64,000 bases of DNA from Panagrolaimus kolymaensis (GCA_028622995.1 JAJQJQ010000065.1:434001-498000), one strand, 5' to 3'. Positions 37,654-52,536 are shown, counted from the stretch's first letter. Notes: generated by a model not told the origin, from the sequence alone. Numbers and translations are program-made.

Positions 37654-38690
37654 ATGGCTCATATTGCCGCAATCATCAAATTATCTTCTTTTATTTTAAC
37701 TTTAATTATTATTTTAAATAGTTATATAATATTTTCTTCATCTTCATTTATATCAGCGACACAACGACGAGATTATTCCCAATATTTTCCTCTTCATGGT
37801 TCTGTTTTTCTTCCGCATGATAGACATTTTGATTTTTTAAAGACTAAAAAATCTTTTGGTTCATACAAAAATGATATTCCAACAAAATTTTTGGCAACAT
37901 TGGAATCGGTGATGCCCATTTTGGATATCGCTATAAATGATGCACATCGTAAATATTTATTACCATGGATTCCAAACACAAAAAATTGGTTAGATATTCG
38001 AGAAGTTGCCGTATATGAATGCGATGACCAAAAGCGAGCTGCATGGGCAGCATTGGAAGCTTTGCAATGGACTAATGGAAGTGGAGTAAGTAAATGTTTA
38101 AAAAAAATTGCATATTGATTTTTATTTTCATAAAGTTTTTGAATCATCATTACCAAATTTTTAGCTTCATGTCACATTTGGTCCAGCTTGTGATTATGTA
38201 TTAGCTTCCATTTCTCGTATTTTAAGTTTCTATCGAGTTCCAATGTTTACGAATGCTGGATTTAGCGAATATTTTGAAAATAAGGAAGATGCATTATTGA
38301 CAAGAGTTGGACCTCTTCAAGTAAATTTTACCGTTTTATAGTTCCTCGAATCTTAGCTCGAATATTTTAGAATCATATAACTATGATGGTTTCACAATTA
38401 GCAAATAGATTTAATTGGAAAAAGCCTCAATTAATGTATGAAAAATCTTTTTGGGAATCGGAATTACATGAAGCTGGATTTTGTAAACTTTTAATGAATG
38501 TATGCTCCTTTTTTATTGCCAGAATCATATGTAATAAATGAATGCGTTTAGGGTATGTATGTATGGAGTATTGAAAAGAAATGGGATTTACAAGTTTCAC
38601 CTCGAATACTTCCATCATATTGGGATTATAAAAATCCAAGAAAATTTTTTCGCGAATTTTTAATTGATAATGTTGGAGTTAATTATGGAG
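37654..38690 (+). CDS. Receptor guanylyl cyclase ectodomain cassette A (ANF-receptor N-terminal part)
   Basis: Four exons, 37654-38085, 38165-38320, 38371-38499 and 38552-38690, give 285 codons plus one base and end at a GTAGGT donor in phase 1. The ATG is followed by a strong hydrophobic leader (SSFILTLIIILNSYIIFSSS). The body fits the first lobe of the ANF-receptor/type-1 periplasmic-binding fold: VMPILDIAINDAHRKYL, then VTFGPACDYVLASISRIL, YRVPMFTNAGFSE and LLTRVGPLQNHITMMVSQLANR. It ends ...NYG-G, the point where natriuretic-peptide receptors enter the next core strand (the VIYICSSPD-type segment). No second lobe, membrane segment, kinase-homology or cyclase exon follows in the next 12.7 kb. 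I read it as an alternative first cassette of a large cyclase gene, gcy-28-like. A truncated separate gene is the alternative. Confidence 0.8.
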
Positions 38691-41600
38691 GTAGGTTTAG
38701 AGCTTTTTCTTGGTTTTTATTTATTTAACACTTTTAATAAAATTATTGGCATCTAATTTAAATTTGGGGATAGTAACTTTGAGGAGTAAAAAACAAATAT
38801 TTGCTTAAACTTTTAAACCTTATTTTTTAAAAATAATCGTGCACTTTTAATTCATTTTAAATTTAATTGTTAAAACATGAACCAACTATAAAAAATGCTA
38901 AATTTATAACTAATAGCTTTGAAAATTTATATATTTATGAATGACTTCACAAACTATGGGAACAATAATTTTCAACGTTCATGGTTATCATCAATGCTGC
39001 ATCTTATCGATTTCAATTCTTCTATCAAATATTTATTCAACATTTCAAAATACATAATTTTTTGAACTCTGACGTAATCTTTCGACCAAAGAAAAAGTTT
39101 AAAAAAAGAATACAATTAAAAAATTTTGTCTGCTCTTTTTTTTTTAAAGAATGAATGGAAAACATTGAATTTCTTATATAAATCAAAAATAAAAAAAAGC
39201 ACGAAGGATGATTCTTCTTGTCAAGGAAAAAAAGTCCAAAAAGTAAACAATGAAAAATTTATATATATAAAAACTATTTTTATTTTTATAAGTTGACGAC
39301 GACAACGACAACGACGAAGATGAAACAATCATACAAACATACATAAAGCTTCTTCTTCCTTCGTTTTTTTTCTACTCTCCTGCTCGATTTCAATCTCACC
39401 TTTTTATTTCTTTGCACTTAAATCAATATTTGATACAAAAAAAAATATATTGAAAAAAGTTTTAAAACATGTTTTCTAAAATTAAAGTCGAAAACAATTT
39501 TTTTTTGTTTTGTTTTCTGAATTTTTTTTTTTTTTGCAAACGTTAAGAATTTTGAACGAACTTTTTTTTACTGTATCTGCAACAAAAAAAATCTGTCACT
39601 TTTTTTATTTGGAAATATAGCGAATTGATAAGAGTGGAGTTATTAGAATGCTTATTTTTGAGGCTTTTATGATGTTAATATTTGAATCTCATAATATTTA
39701 TTCACACCTTTTTTAGTTTTTGATACAATTAAGAAAGCTTTTGAAATGTTTGACTTGGGTTTTATAACAATGGCGACAAATTGTCTATATAAAAAAAACA
39801 TTTACCTGTTTAGTTGTTTTTATAAATGGTTAATCTTTTTGAAGCTTGCAGCCTGATTTGTTCCCTTCGGTCGTTTTTTTTTATTCCGCACAGTTGAAAA
39901 AAACCAATTAGCTTTTTTTGATTTTCTATTTTATCTTTCTCTGACAGTTGATATCACAATTCGATGATCACACATTTTTTTTATTTGGTTGATTCGAAAG
40001 TCTTTAAGCCGCAAAACATTTGTTACTTTTTTTTTCTTGCAATAATTCAACTATTTCTTTTTGCAAAACTTTTTCAATTATACATGTTTCTTCCCTCAGA
40101 CATGATTTTATTCTTTCTTCACATTCCTAGACTAGACTCTCGCCAGCGTAAAAGCTTCTCAATTTATTAATTTGTATTTATTATCCAATCAATTTAAGAA
40201 AGCTTCCAATGTCCCTTTTAAAAAAGAAGGGATGACGAAGATTTTCATGTACATAATTTTTTTATTTCCTCTTTTTTTAAATAAAAAAAATTATATATTC
40301 ATTTTTTATTTTTCTGTGTTTAACACAAAATTCTTATTCCTTTTTAAAACGGCGCCTAATTAGCTTTCTTTTTCTTATTTCTTTTTTTTTGCTGTTATTT
40401 GAGTCTTTTTTTCTTGGCTCATTTCTTTATTGAAGAAGAAAAAAACATAGCACTCTTGCTTCTTTCATTTCTTTTTTTTATTTTTTCCCCTTCAGGGACG
40501 CCACTTTCTTCGCCGCCATTGCAACCAGCGGTGGCAGCGGTGTTGGTGATGGTGAAAAAACAAGGGCAAAGTAAAATAAAAAAAAATGAAAGTAAAGTGT
40601 CTTTTGGTTGAATAGTTTGTTGTTGACTTCTTGCTTTTCTTTTTTTTTTCGTTGCTTAATCAAGCATACATACCTGTGTTCTTTGTTTCTCTTTTCACTC
40701 TTGCTCAACTTTATTTTTCTAGCTACTACTTTTCATTGACCTTCATTTTATTTTATTTTTTGACGCATCTTTTTCTTTTTAACTTACTTTTTGCTTTTAT
40801 TTTAAAAAAACTTTTGCTTACTTTTTTCTTTTCGAGTTCAGGAAGTTAAAAATTTTTTTCTTGTGGTTTCAAAGATCATAGTTAACCATAGGTGGCATTT
40901 TTTAGCTTGAGTGAAAATTATACACATTAATTTGTTTATAAATAAAATTTAAAAAATTATATGAATCAAATATCAGCGAAATGTAACACTTTTTTGTTTT
41001 GTTTCTTAAGGTGATGATGATTTCCTACTTCTGACTCAACACCCTTTTTTGACATTTTATTTTTTCAATCAATAAAATTGCGGCTTTTTTGCAAAAAGTT
41101 TTCCAAATAAATCCAAAATATTGTTTTTTATTAAATTTTACAAGGTTTTTTTCTATTTTTATTTTTTTTGTTTTTCTGAAACAGATTACGGAATTATGGC
41201 TTCAGTTTTTCTTATTTAAAGATTCAAACTACTATTTTCTAACTTTTATTAAAATTTTATTAAGATTAAAAAGAAGCTTTTAATATTTTTGTTCTTTTTT
41301 ATTTATCAAATAAATATTTTTTGGGGAAATTTTAAGAAATAAGCGGTTGATAACAATCACAAAGAAAATTTGAAAATACAAACCTTAAACAATTTTATGA
41401 ATTTCGACTTTTATTCCGTCAACTTTGGAATGTTTTAAATAGATTCCTAAATCGCATTGTATTACGTTTTTTTTCTTGCAACCAAAACCAATCTATTTTT
41501 TGCAAGCAGCGTTGATCTTGCTGGCCTTTTTTCTTTGTCGCCTCGTGGTCTGCGGCTGCCTGCCTTTAGTCATTCAGTCACTGTTTTTTCCCTTTCCTTT

Positions 41601-44600
41601 ATATATTTATTTTCTGCCAGCGTCGGTCTGCATCCTTTTTATTTTCTGCAAACATGACAAATTTTTTTCGCGCCTTTTCCTCTATTTTCTATTATCGTTC
41701 ATTTTTTCAGCATTATTTTTGTTTGTTGCTTTTGCTTTAAAAATAGTTTAATATTTATTTATTTTTCACACTTTTTCTGAACGAAAGCAAAGCAGCTAAT
41801 TTTGAGGCTCGCTGAATTAATTCATGCTTCTATTTTCTTTCCTTTTTTTAAAACGCTTTTAAAATAATTTTAATAATAATCCGAAAAAAAAAACATTATT
41901 AATCAATTCATTCATTTTCGGCGGATGTCGTGAGAATATTTAAACTTCTTTTTTTTGTTCGTCAAGCTTTGAGCCTTTTAAAAAATCTTTTCTCCTTTTT
42001 TTTTTATTCTTTAAAGCATTTTTTTAATATTCGAAAGTCGTCGTCTTTGCATCTTTGTGTTTTAATCTTGACTCGCTTTTTTGATTCAAGCTTTTAGAAA
42101 GTAAAGACAACATTGTCTTTAATTTCAAAAGAAATCATGAAGGGAAAGTTTTATATATGCTTGAATAATTCTTCCTTCCCATATATATTTTTTTACGCCT
42201 TATTTTTTTCTCAAAACGCTTTAGTTTTCCAAAATTAATTAAACGTAGTTTGAAAAAAGCAACTTTCGCGATGGACCTTAGCTTTTTCAGCCAAATTTGC
42301 TATCAATAAATTTTGCATTCTTGCTAAATATTAAAATTCTTAAAAAAGTTCAAACTATTTTTCATTCACCACGATTGAAATCCCATGTTGCATTTTCTTG
42401 CAAAATTTAAAGTGATTTTTGGCACGTTCCACATATTTTCTAGAACTAAAACTTTTATGTTTATCATAAAGAAAGATTTCGTTGCAGTTTTTTAACTATT
42501 TTAAAACAAATTTTCTCGAAAGAAATAAATTCAACAAGTTTTTAAAACAATTCCCAACAGTCTTTACTCTATTCACTTTTTTACTACAAAATTCTTTTAT
42601 TTTTCTTCGTTTGTTTTTTCTTAAAGTATTTATTTTTACCGACTTTAAAATAGAAAATAAAAAACTAAAATTCCCAGTGGACCCTTTTTTGGTTAACCTT
42701 TTTTTCCTGTGGCTTCGCTGAAAAGAAAAGAAAAAAGCAATAGTTTTTTGTTTAAAAGAAAATCTTCTTAAATGTCCATTTTTTTTGTTTGGTTTTATTT
42801 ATTTTATTTATTGAGAGGGTGGAATAAAATAATGGCTGCCCTTTAACCTCCTCATCCCTTAAATATATCCCTTTTCGATTTGAAACATCATTTTCTGAAA
42901 AGTCTGTAAATGAAAAATTTTAATTGCCTTTTGTCAAATTTTTTGAGTTTTCTTTAATAACATTTTTCTTTATTTTGCATGGTTTTTCAACTTTTTACTT
43001 TTTGGCTGGCTTTTTTTTGGAAGCTGCATCTTTTTTTTGTTTTGTTGTTTTTTGGTTTTTGGTTGAAAGGAGAATGAATGACTTGAGTGGATAAAATAAA
43101 TTCGACGTAAAAATGATGGCCGCAAAAAAAAAATTGGAAGGAAAGCAACAAAAAAATTTTTGTCGCAGCGGCTATTTTGCATTTTATTTTACTATTTTCT
43201 AAATCGGCAAAAAATTGTTATTGTTGCATTTATTTATTTTTTGAATTTCTGGCATTAACAACTTTTTATTAGTGGCCGTTATGAATGTTAAAAAAGGGAC
43301 AGTTTAAATTGTACTTTTTGAAGTTAATATTTAGATGATTTTTTTACTATATAAAAAAATCTAAATGTGAAATACCTAGAGTATCAAGACGAAAGAGGGT
43401 TTTATGCTTTGAACTTCTCCTTCAACCTTTTTTTTGTTCATTGAGCATTTTATTTCTAATTTTCTTGTAGCCAAAAGAAGATTGTGTCACATTTTATTCT
43501 GTTCTTAAATTTCATATTTTTTGTTTATTATTATTTTTATGAGTCAAAAGGTTAAAAGCTAAGAAACTTATTTTTGGTTTTAATCTTACAAGGATGATGT
43601 CTTTTTGCCTTTATTTTTCTTTCAAAATTTTATGTCAGTCAGATGATTATTAACATCGTTAAAGAAAAAGGAAAAAGCTTTAATAAAACCAAACTCATAG
43701 TCACTCTTTTTACTGTATATGTATGGGAATGTTTACACAATTTTTATTTCCTTTTTTTTCTTTTTAAATGAACACTGCTTTTTTCATTTTCTTATTATTC
43801 ATATATCTTAGATCTTGTTCTTAAAATAAAAAATTAATACTGTAATTTATGGATTATAAAACAAAAGCTACGATCGCTAAAAATAAAAACAGTGGTTTAG
43901 AAGAACTTTTCAAAATCTTCATTTTTGGCATAAAAATTCTAAATTTGTGGAAGATAAGTTTTTAAATAAATTCGATACGAGACTTCGGGGTAATAAACTT
44001 TTTTTTTCTTTAAGAAATGGGAGTTCCTATTGTGCAGTTAATAAAATGTTCAGTATATTATTATTGGTTCAATTTTATGAAATATAAAATCTGGAATATT
44101 CCTTTTTACCATTTACTATGTTTTAAAGAGGTTAAACTTAAGAGCATCGTCTGGTTTACTTCCTCGCATAAAATTATTGTTCCTTTGAGACTCAATCATT
44201 TTTATTTTCGTCGGTTTATAAAGTTTTTTGTAGTTTTAAAAATTTTGACTTTTGCGCTTTAAAAAAATATTAAAAAAATTACTTTGATATCATTTTCATT
44301 TCCTTTCTCAACCGGAAATTATAAACCTTTAAAAATCCTTGGAATGCATTTTTTTTTTGCACAAATTCAATAATGTTTATTTTACAAAAATCAAACTATC
44401 ACGCTCTTATTATTTTTTTGGATTTATTAAAAATATAATAACTACATCGAAGCTTTTTTGGAATTTAAAGTAAAAAGTTAATTACTTGTTTGCTTTTTTA
44501 ATGGCGCTTCAAAAAGCCTCAAAACATAGTGAATACTTTTCCAAAACACCTTGATTTGTTAGTCAGAAAAGCAATAGCAGCAGCTGCTATGATTTTTATT

Positions 44601-47600
44601 ACAAAAATTAATAAAAAAAATTAAAAAGTGTGTTGGTGGTTTTTTGTTTTAAGGCAAAATTTAAAGAATTATTTGTAAAAAAACTTCTGAACTTTAAACG
44701 TAAACAAATAGGGTCAATCTAAAGTGGCAGTTATTTTTATCACTGATTTGTTACAACATTTTTCTCTTTGTTTATCGTTCAAAATTTTCATAGAATATTC
44801 AGCGATTACTTTTTTTGCAAAAATTTTTGTACTCTAAAAATAAAATATGCAAACTTCATCATACTTTTTTTTATTGTAAGTGAAAAACACGTACATATTT
44901 TTATTTAGATGTAAGTAAAATCTAAAAGCATAGCCTTTTTTCTCATTTTTATATTGCACTTTTACGTTTTTTTCTTCTTCATGTTTTATGAAAAGAAAAG
45001 CAATGCTGCAAAAAATCTTTTTCGTGTTATTATTATTTTTTTTGCTTCATTAAAAAAAGAGTTAGAGGTTGCAAAACTTTTTCTTTCCTTGAAGCTTATT
45101 AAAATTTTTAATTGTTCGAAATATTTTCCTTGGCATTTTTTTACTGATGGTAGGAGCCACAATTGGTGAATGAAATCTGTCTCGCAATTAGTGTTTCACC
45201 GATATTTGCAAATTTATTTGCAAAAAAATAGCTGTTTTCCAAAAAAAAAATCAGGCCATTTTTTTGTTGTTCGACAGTTAGCCTTTTTTCCGCGTATTAG
45301 TATTATTTGTGTTGTATTATTTTGAGTCACCCATGCTTTAGCATCAGCATTTTCTTAGATGAATATTTTTTTTCTCAACTAAAACATTTATTTCTTGCTC
45401 TTGAATCCGACTCATAACCATTTAGGAATTTTCCTCTACCGTAATGAATGACTTTTTGAGACATCACTTTTATCATAAAAAAAATAATTTGCGTCAAATT
45501 TCTGCAAAAATTTTTGCAAATAAGTAACCAAGAACTTTTTTTTATTTAAAGTCAAAAAAAATTTGAATGAAACTAATTAAGCTTTATTTTTTTCATAGAG
45601 ACTTTTTGCTGCCTAGCTTTTATGAAAATAAAAATTATTGACTCTTGGGATTGAAAAAAAAGTGAAAATATGTATTTGAGGATTCTAAAAATGGGATAAA
45701 AGTCTGTAGTTGCTGTTTTTAGAATTATTAGAAAATTTATTTAAAAAAAAGTACAAAAAGATGCAAATATAAAAGTTTGCGTGATGCCATGTTTGTGTGT
45801 TCAAGAACCAAATGAGCGAATGAATGTCGTCGTCGAGCGGCCAGTTTAAGCGTGCTTTTGCAAAGTTGAAACAATGGTTTAATTTTAAGAATGTCGATAT
45901 TTTTTTATTCCAGGAACTTTTTTACTTAGTTGCAAAATTTTTTTAAACAAATTCCTAAAATCACTATTGCCATTTCAATAACATTTTTCCCATGAGTTAG
46001 TTCTCTTGCACCTCAAATAAAAAAACAATCAAAAACTAGCTCAAATCTTTTCTTTTTATACTAATAAAATTTTGAGGGAAAAATATTTTAATGCGTCAAA
46101 TTTTTTTTATTATCTTGTTTTGATAAATTTTTAACATCTTTTTATTATTAAAATATACTGTGGCATCTATCTTTTTTTATTTCTTAATCTCGCTTTTTTC
46201 AAAAAGATTATTTACGTAATCTTTTTTATTTTCTTATTTTATTTCTTTTCATTGCTTGTTTGTTTGCTTCATAAAGTGTCTTTTTTACATTTACAAATCT
46301 TTTTTTATTTTTGCAAAAAAATGTTACTTTTTACATTTCTTATTTATTTTTTTCATTTACTCATAAGACTTTATTTATTAAATCCTGTGTCAAAAAAAAA
46401 ATATATTAATACTTACATACAAATGCAAGGTTGCCTTTTTTCGCTTTATTTCTTTTCATGGATTTTGCAAAATCTTTTTTAATTTAAGCGTCTTTTTGCT
46501 TTTATTATTATACTAAGAATTTAAAAATATTATAAAATACTTAGTAATAGTTTTTTGTTTTGTCTTTTAAGAAATTCGGGTGTAATACAAAAAATAAAAG
46601 GAACGATTAGAGATTATTCAGATCAAACAGGGTTTTGCAAAGTTTTAGTATTGTTCCAACAACAAAAAAAGGTTTCTGTATAGTTATAAAAAAAATTAAA
46701 AGTTTGACAAGCTTTTTATCGCGTCTGTAAAAAATGAGAATAAGATCTAAAAAATGCTAAGTAAAAGTGTCAACATAACTCCAACCCCACTTTTTTGGAG
46801 TTTATGCCGCCAAGCGAAGTTTTCTTTCCTGCTTTGCCTACAATTAATTAGTTTTCTTGATATTAATTAAAAAAATTGAACCTTCACTGCTATGATGTGA
46901 TTTATTTATACAAACATTTGTAAACATTTTTCCAAAAAAATGCTAGCTACAAATTATTTTCATTAATGTCGTAAATGTTTTTTTAAAAGCTTCCTCCAAA
47001 TTTTAAAAGCTTACAAAACATTTTTTTGAAAAGGTTAAAAGCAAAAAATTATATATCAAAAGATTTAACAATTTTCTTTTTAATTTTTTCACGTTTAAAA
47101 TCTTTGCTGTATGAGATTAAGCTTGCCTGCAATTTTATTTTGATACTACGAGGATTAAAACCAAATAAATAAGATAAAAACATAAAAGAGAAAATATAAG
47201 GCTCCAAGATTTTTTTTATTCGTTGCGTGGAATAAAAAAAAACTAAAGATTTTTTAATAATAATATTTAGCTGCCGAAGAAGCAGAAGCAACTAGGAAAG
47301 AAGAAGACTTTCTTTTTTAGGATTCACCACCTCTGCCAGTGGATTTGTTTTTTCCGTTTTCCACTTTCTTTATAATAAAAATAGATAGAAAATAAAATCT
47401 TGTTTCTTTGGCTTTAGCTCTTTTTTTGGAATTATTCATTTCCTTTCTTTTTTCTTTTTTTTTGCTCCGCTTTTTTGATAGAGATTTTAATATATTTTTT
47501 CAAGCAGTGTTAGTCGCTGTTGGCTCTCGTTTAAATTACTTCTCTACACTTATTTTTTTGCTTAGGTTTAGTTTATTTGGGTAAAGAAAATTAAGTGAGC

Positions 47601-50600
47601 AAAAAAAAGTGCAGCTTGTTTGATGTCGTGATGTGAGAGCCTTGGAAAAAGGTTAGTTATTCTTAGATTATTTGAGTACGAAAAATAGGTGGCTTTTATA
47701 GAATTTTTTATGCTTTATTTTACATAAGATTTTATCAACCTTCAGCTGATTTCGCTTTAGAAAAAATATAAACATCTGCAATAAGGTGTGTGTAGCTTCG
47801 AAATGGCATTTAAATGGATAATTACTTTTAATTGATGTTTAATTTTTTATATGATTCGTAGCCAATTAGCAAACCATAATTGCAACGCAATAATACGTTA
47901 AGGTTAAAATAGTAATTCTACCATATATTTTTAAATTCGTATTGAGAAGCATAATATCCCCTTTCACCCCATGCATTTTCATTTGAGGTTTATTAAGGCT
48001 TCATTGCTCATTTTTTCTCAAAGTAATTAATTGATGTCATAACACATGTAAAAAACTTTTTAATTTTAATCATAGTTTGTTATATTAAGAAACGTGAATG
48101 CCAGACTTTCAGCTGGTGCTTTCTCGTGGTGGCCGCTACAACTTCCTTTTTTTGCAACTTCTAACTACTTTGAATAACTCGAAAATGTTAAAGTATGCTA
48201 ATTTTTATTTTTTTCTCTTTCCTTTCGACGTCGTCACCATCATGCTACTTCCGTTAACGTCAGTAAAGGCTGTCTAAAGTAATAAATTTTTTTTTTACTT
48301 TTGAGATAATAAAAAAAACCGTACTCATCCGGCATATTACAGCTACCACCTTCTAATCATTAGCTTTAGTCACCAAAATCTCGGCTTTTTCCTACAAAAA
48401 AATATTTAATTTATTGCGCCTCTATAATGTTCCTCTTATTTTTTTTAGAATTTTAAGCTTTAATTAAACCCTTCGAAATGTAGGAAATTGTTACTTTATT
48501 TCACACCATTTTTAACGACCTACGTTTTTCCGCTCATATGTATGCAACATTAATTTATTTTTTAAAGTATCAACAATCAATGAAAATTGTAACTTGGAAT
48601 AATAATAATTGCGTTTTTTATTTTGTTTTTAAAAAAGCAAAGAAATAAATATTAATTAAAAATAACTTCGTTATTGACTCTCTCACGTTCTTTTATAGTT
48701 TTTGACGTTTATTACACTTGAGAATTTTCCTCTTACTTTTGTTTAGGCTTTTTTTACATAAAAAAACTAACTTAGAGGTCCACGCATTTGGTTCGGTAGG
48801 TCGTGAAGCAAAAAATATCAGATATTTGAATACCCAATTAAAAATATCGCTAGATTACATTCATTTTTTTACAACAATTTTTTTTATCACCGCTGCATTT
48901 TTTGATAATTTATTTTAGATTGCGTTGTCTCTCTCTTTAAAACGAAAAACTGACCACAATCACAGCCACAAACACGCGAGCATCAAAGCTTAATTCTAAA
49001 ATTGATTTACTGCCGCTTTTTTTGCTTCTTTTTTTTCTTCTTCTGCTTTAATGCCATTCTTATTTTGGTTGCAACAACAACAACTTCTTCTAAAGGCTTT
49101 TTTTGCCTTCGTTTTTTTGGCTTCTAATAAGAACTAATTCCTTCCATTTTTTTTGTCTGTCTCTTCCGTTGCTACTTGAGATTTTTTTGCAACAAAAATT
49201 TTAAAGATTTAAAAAAAATTTGAAATCTATGCAAAACATTTGTTTTTATGTTTGATAACAAACTTTTTTTGAGTCTCTATCGTCTTCGACCATCCTACTT
49301 TTTTTCCATTCCTTAAATATATATTTTCCTTCTTATGATTTTCCTCCTCCTCTTCTTTTTCCTTTTTTGAATAACTTGAAAAAACATTGATAATATCTTC
49401 TTTTTTTTTGCCACCTTATATATATATTTTTTGTCCCTCTTGTTTTGTTTTCTTTTGATACTTCTTGATGATGACTGATGAAGTGTAGAAAAAAAAGAGA
49501 AAAGAAAAGGTGGCGACGTTTAGTCTAGCGCAGACTTATTTATGTTAGTTTTTTTATGCTTACGTTTAAAAATATGAAAAAAGTTTTTTTTTTCGTTAAA
49601 GCTTTGTTTCACTTTTTTATAGGTTAAGCGATTAAATGTTTTTGTAGTCTCAAAAGGGAAATAAGCGAGTATCATTCTGCGATGGTATTTTAATAAAATA
49701 CTTTTTTCATTTTTTTGGCACTTTACAATTTTTTAATGCGGTGAATATTTGCAAATTATTATCCAGACATTTCATCATTTTCTTTGCAACCATCATTACC
49801 GTTAACTTGACCTCCCACTGAGAAAGTTTTCCTCCTCCAAATCCTTATTTCATCCCATTATAATTATTAGCCAAATTTGTGTTATGTAAAACAACTTACG
49901 TACATCCTTTTTTTTAACATTTTATTCATCTTCTGCAAAAGAAATGAAATCTTTTCATTCATTCATTCATTTATTTTTTCTTTGACGTTAGCAAATGAAT
50001 CCTTACAAAATAAAAATTTATTACGAAAGCACCAACATCAGCAATAAAAAAACCAACTTTTAAACTAGCTAAAAAATAAAGTATTATAGTCTCCTCATTT
50101 ATTTTCTTGCCTTTAAAGCCATTTTTTGTTACAGCTTCTTTAATTTTAATTTTGTTTTAAATCTTTTCTTTTATTGATTAACCTTCCTTCATTTGCTTAT
50201 TTTTTTTGGTTGCTGCTGTTGCTTTCCCTTTTTCGCTTCATTCATTTTTGACCCTTGAGAAGCCAAAAATATTATATTGCTGCTTTTTTTTTATCATTGA
50301 TGAAAGAAAGAAAAGAGGGGCTTCAATCTTATTTTTTTTTCATTATTTCAGCAGCTTTTTTTTCTAACTGTGTCTTTTTATATTTTTTGTTTGCAACATT
50401 TATGTTAAACACGAGACGACCTTATCATTCATAAAATCTATTCTCCCTATTTTTGTAGTTTATTTTTTGCTGAAAAATATGCTTTTTCGTTTTAAAGGAC
50501 TTTTATCTTTACAAAACTTTGTAAAGGAAATTTTTAAGAAATAGGTAAAACTTTTTTTTATAAAAGTGCAAAGTTTTAGTGTTCAGAGATTTTACACGTA

Positions 50601-51425
50601 ACAGATTAAGCCAAAAATCGATAAGGCTGAATCAATGTTGTTTTCATTATTTTTTTGTGGATCGCATGTTCTTTTAGCTAACATTTTTTAATGAATCACA
50701 TGAATAGGGTTTTTCGAGAGTTTTAAAGTCGATCTTTTTTTAGTCTTCACCGTTCTTACCCTTTTGACTTTTCTTCAATGATCATAAAAAAGGGACAGAA
50801 TTTTTTTTAATGTATCTAAAAAAATCATTGCTTCCGCCGCTGCCTCTGATAAGCCTTTCCATTTTTTTAAAACTCTATTTCATGTTTGCATGTACTCGTG
50901 CACTATTTTTCACTTTGATTTAAAGCTTATTTTCTTCGTGCTAAACAAAAATATGTATGTACATTTTAATTGGGATCAGTTTACTTTTTGGCGCCTTTTT
51001 TTACTTGCATTTTTTAAAGTTTTTTTGTTGCAGAATTTGTTTGTTTCCATTTTTTAAAAAGGATTCCAAAAAACATTCGGGTTTTTTCTTCTTATTCTTT
51101 TTTGCTCCAATAATAATTCCGACATCATCATTTCTGCATTTTCAATTTCAACAAATATATATTTATTCCATTCAAAATCAAACAACGAACATTCAAACAA
51201 ATAAAGAAATTATTATTCTGCAGTAACTAACTAAAAAAGTGAAGAAAAAAAATCAAGAAGCAATAATTATTATTTTCTTGTTTGTTTCAAACATCGAAAG
51301 TCAAAAAATCCTTTCAGCTCCACGCTGATTTTGGTTTAATAGCAACGAAAGCACCTCAAAAAAATAAACCGAAACCGTGGCGCAGTTTCATCTAATTTAA
51401 ATTATTTTATTATCATTGATACTCA
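38691..51425. other. 12.7-kb gap between cassettes A and B, probably intron plus promoter of B
   Basis: No exon with recognisable cyclase, kinase-like or membrane sequence was found. The stretch is T-run rich on the plus strand with a few mixed-composition islands. It starts at a good GTAGGT donor in phase 1, so it behaves like an intron, and it must also contain the promoter of cassette B. Confidence 0.55.
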
Positions 51426-52536
51426 ATGATTTTAAGACTTTTATTAATTTTTATTATTATTTTTGAAACAAATGAAACCGTTTTAAAAGCATGGAGACAT
51501 GTGGGTCGAAGAGAAGTATGGCCCTTAGCTATGTCGTCGAGTGATACAGAAGAAGGTGGAATAGTTCAAGATGATCCTGGTGGAGGAGGCGATGTCTTGG
51601 ATGGTGGAAGCATTTTACCCAATACCTTCGATGGCAATCCTGAAGCTGCAGTGGATGATGATGAATTGAGCGCATATAATCTTGAACGGCGTTCAAGGCA
51701 GCTTGGAAAAAAATATACCAAATATGAAGTATCTAAAAATAAACCCATTTATATTTTATTTCCTTTGCCCAAAGAGAGGGGTTTGCTGGAACATAATCCA
51801 TTTGGAATTACTTTGCTCAAAGTTCAACCAGTGGTGGATGAAGCCATTTCGGAAGTTTATCGTCGACAATTAGTTCCTGAAGGAACAATTAAAACTCATT
51901 TTGAAGATACAAAATTAAGTGATGCTCATGGTCCAAATGTTGCTATTCATGCTTTAGTTAAAAATCAACTTGATTGCATTATTGGTAAGCATAATTTATT
52001 TTATTTGCAAAATAAAACATAATTTATTCAAATTTCGTAATTACATAAAAAAAAATTTGTCAACATTTTCGGTTTTCTTATTGTTTTTCTATGATTTTAT
52101 ATTTTTATCATTTTAGGTTATGCATTTGTTTACGCTTTGGCTCCAGTAGCTCGAATGTCACCACATTGGGAAGATAATGATTCCCATGGAATTCCCGTGA
52201 TAACATCCATTGGTTTAACAGCAAATTTAGATAATCGAAAGGAATATCAACTTATGACTCGAATATCTTCACCATATAAAGTTGTTAAAGATGCTGTGAT
52301 AGCAGTGTTTATGAAATTTAAATGGGCTCGAACGGTATATTTATTTCATGATCGTCGTTCAGGAATGACGAGTCCAGATATCCCATATGGAGAATGCTAT
52401 CTCATGATGGCTTCATTGGAACCATATTTATCAAGATTTCATCGAATGGAACATAATTATTTTATGTTTAATGAATTAATATATGATCGAAAAGCGATGG
52501 AAGAACATTTAAAAAAAGCTAGCATGTTTAGTAATG
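51426..52536 (+). CDS. Receptor guanylyl cyclase ectodomain cassette B (ANF-receptor N-terminal part)
   Basis: Two exons, 51426-51984 and 52117-52536, give 326 codons plus one base and again end in phase 1, after SMFSN-G, at a GTTGGT donor. The same rare donor is used by SELENBP1 in this window. A short hydrophobic leader (ILRLLLIFIIIF) is followed by about 90 acidic/Gly-rich linker residues unlike A or C. The ANF-receptor fold begins near KPIYILFPLPKE: KVQPVVDEAISEVYRRQL, LDCIIGYAFVYALAPVAR, GIPVITSIGLTA, YQLMTRISSPYKVVKDAV and ARTVYLFHDRRSG. Reading past the donor gives only a short hydrophobic tail and a stop at 52601, as expected of intron. No downstream receptor exons are seen before cassette C. 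Confidence 0.8.
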
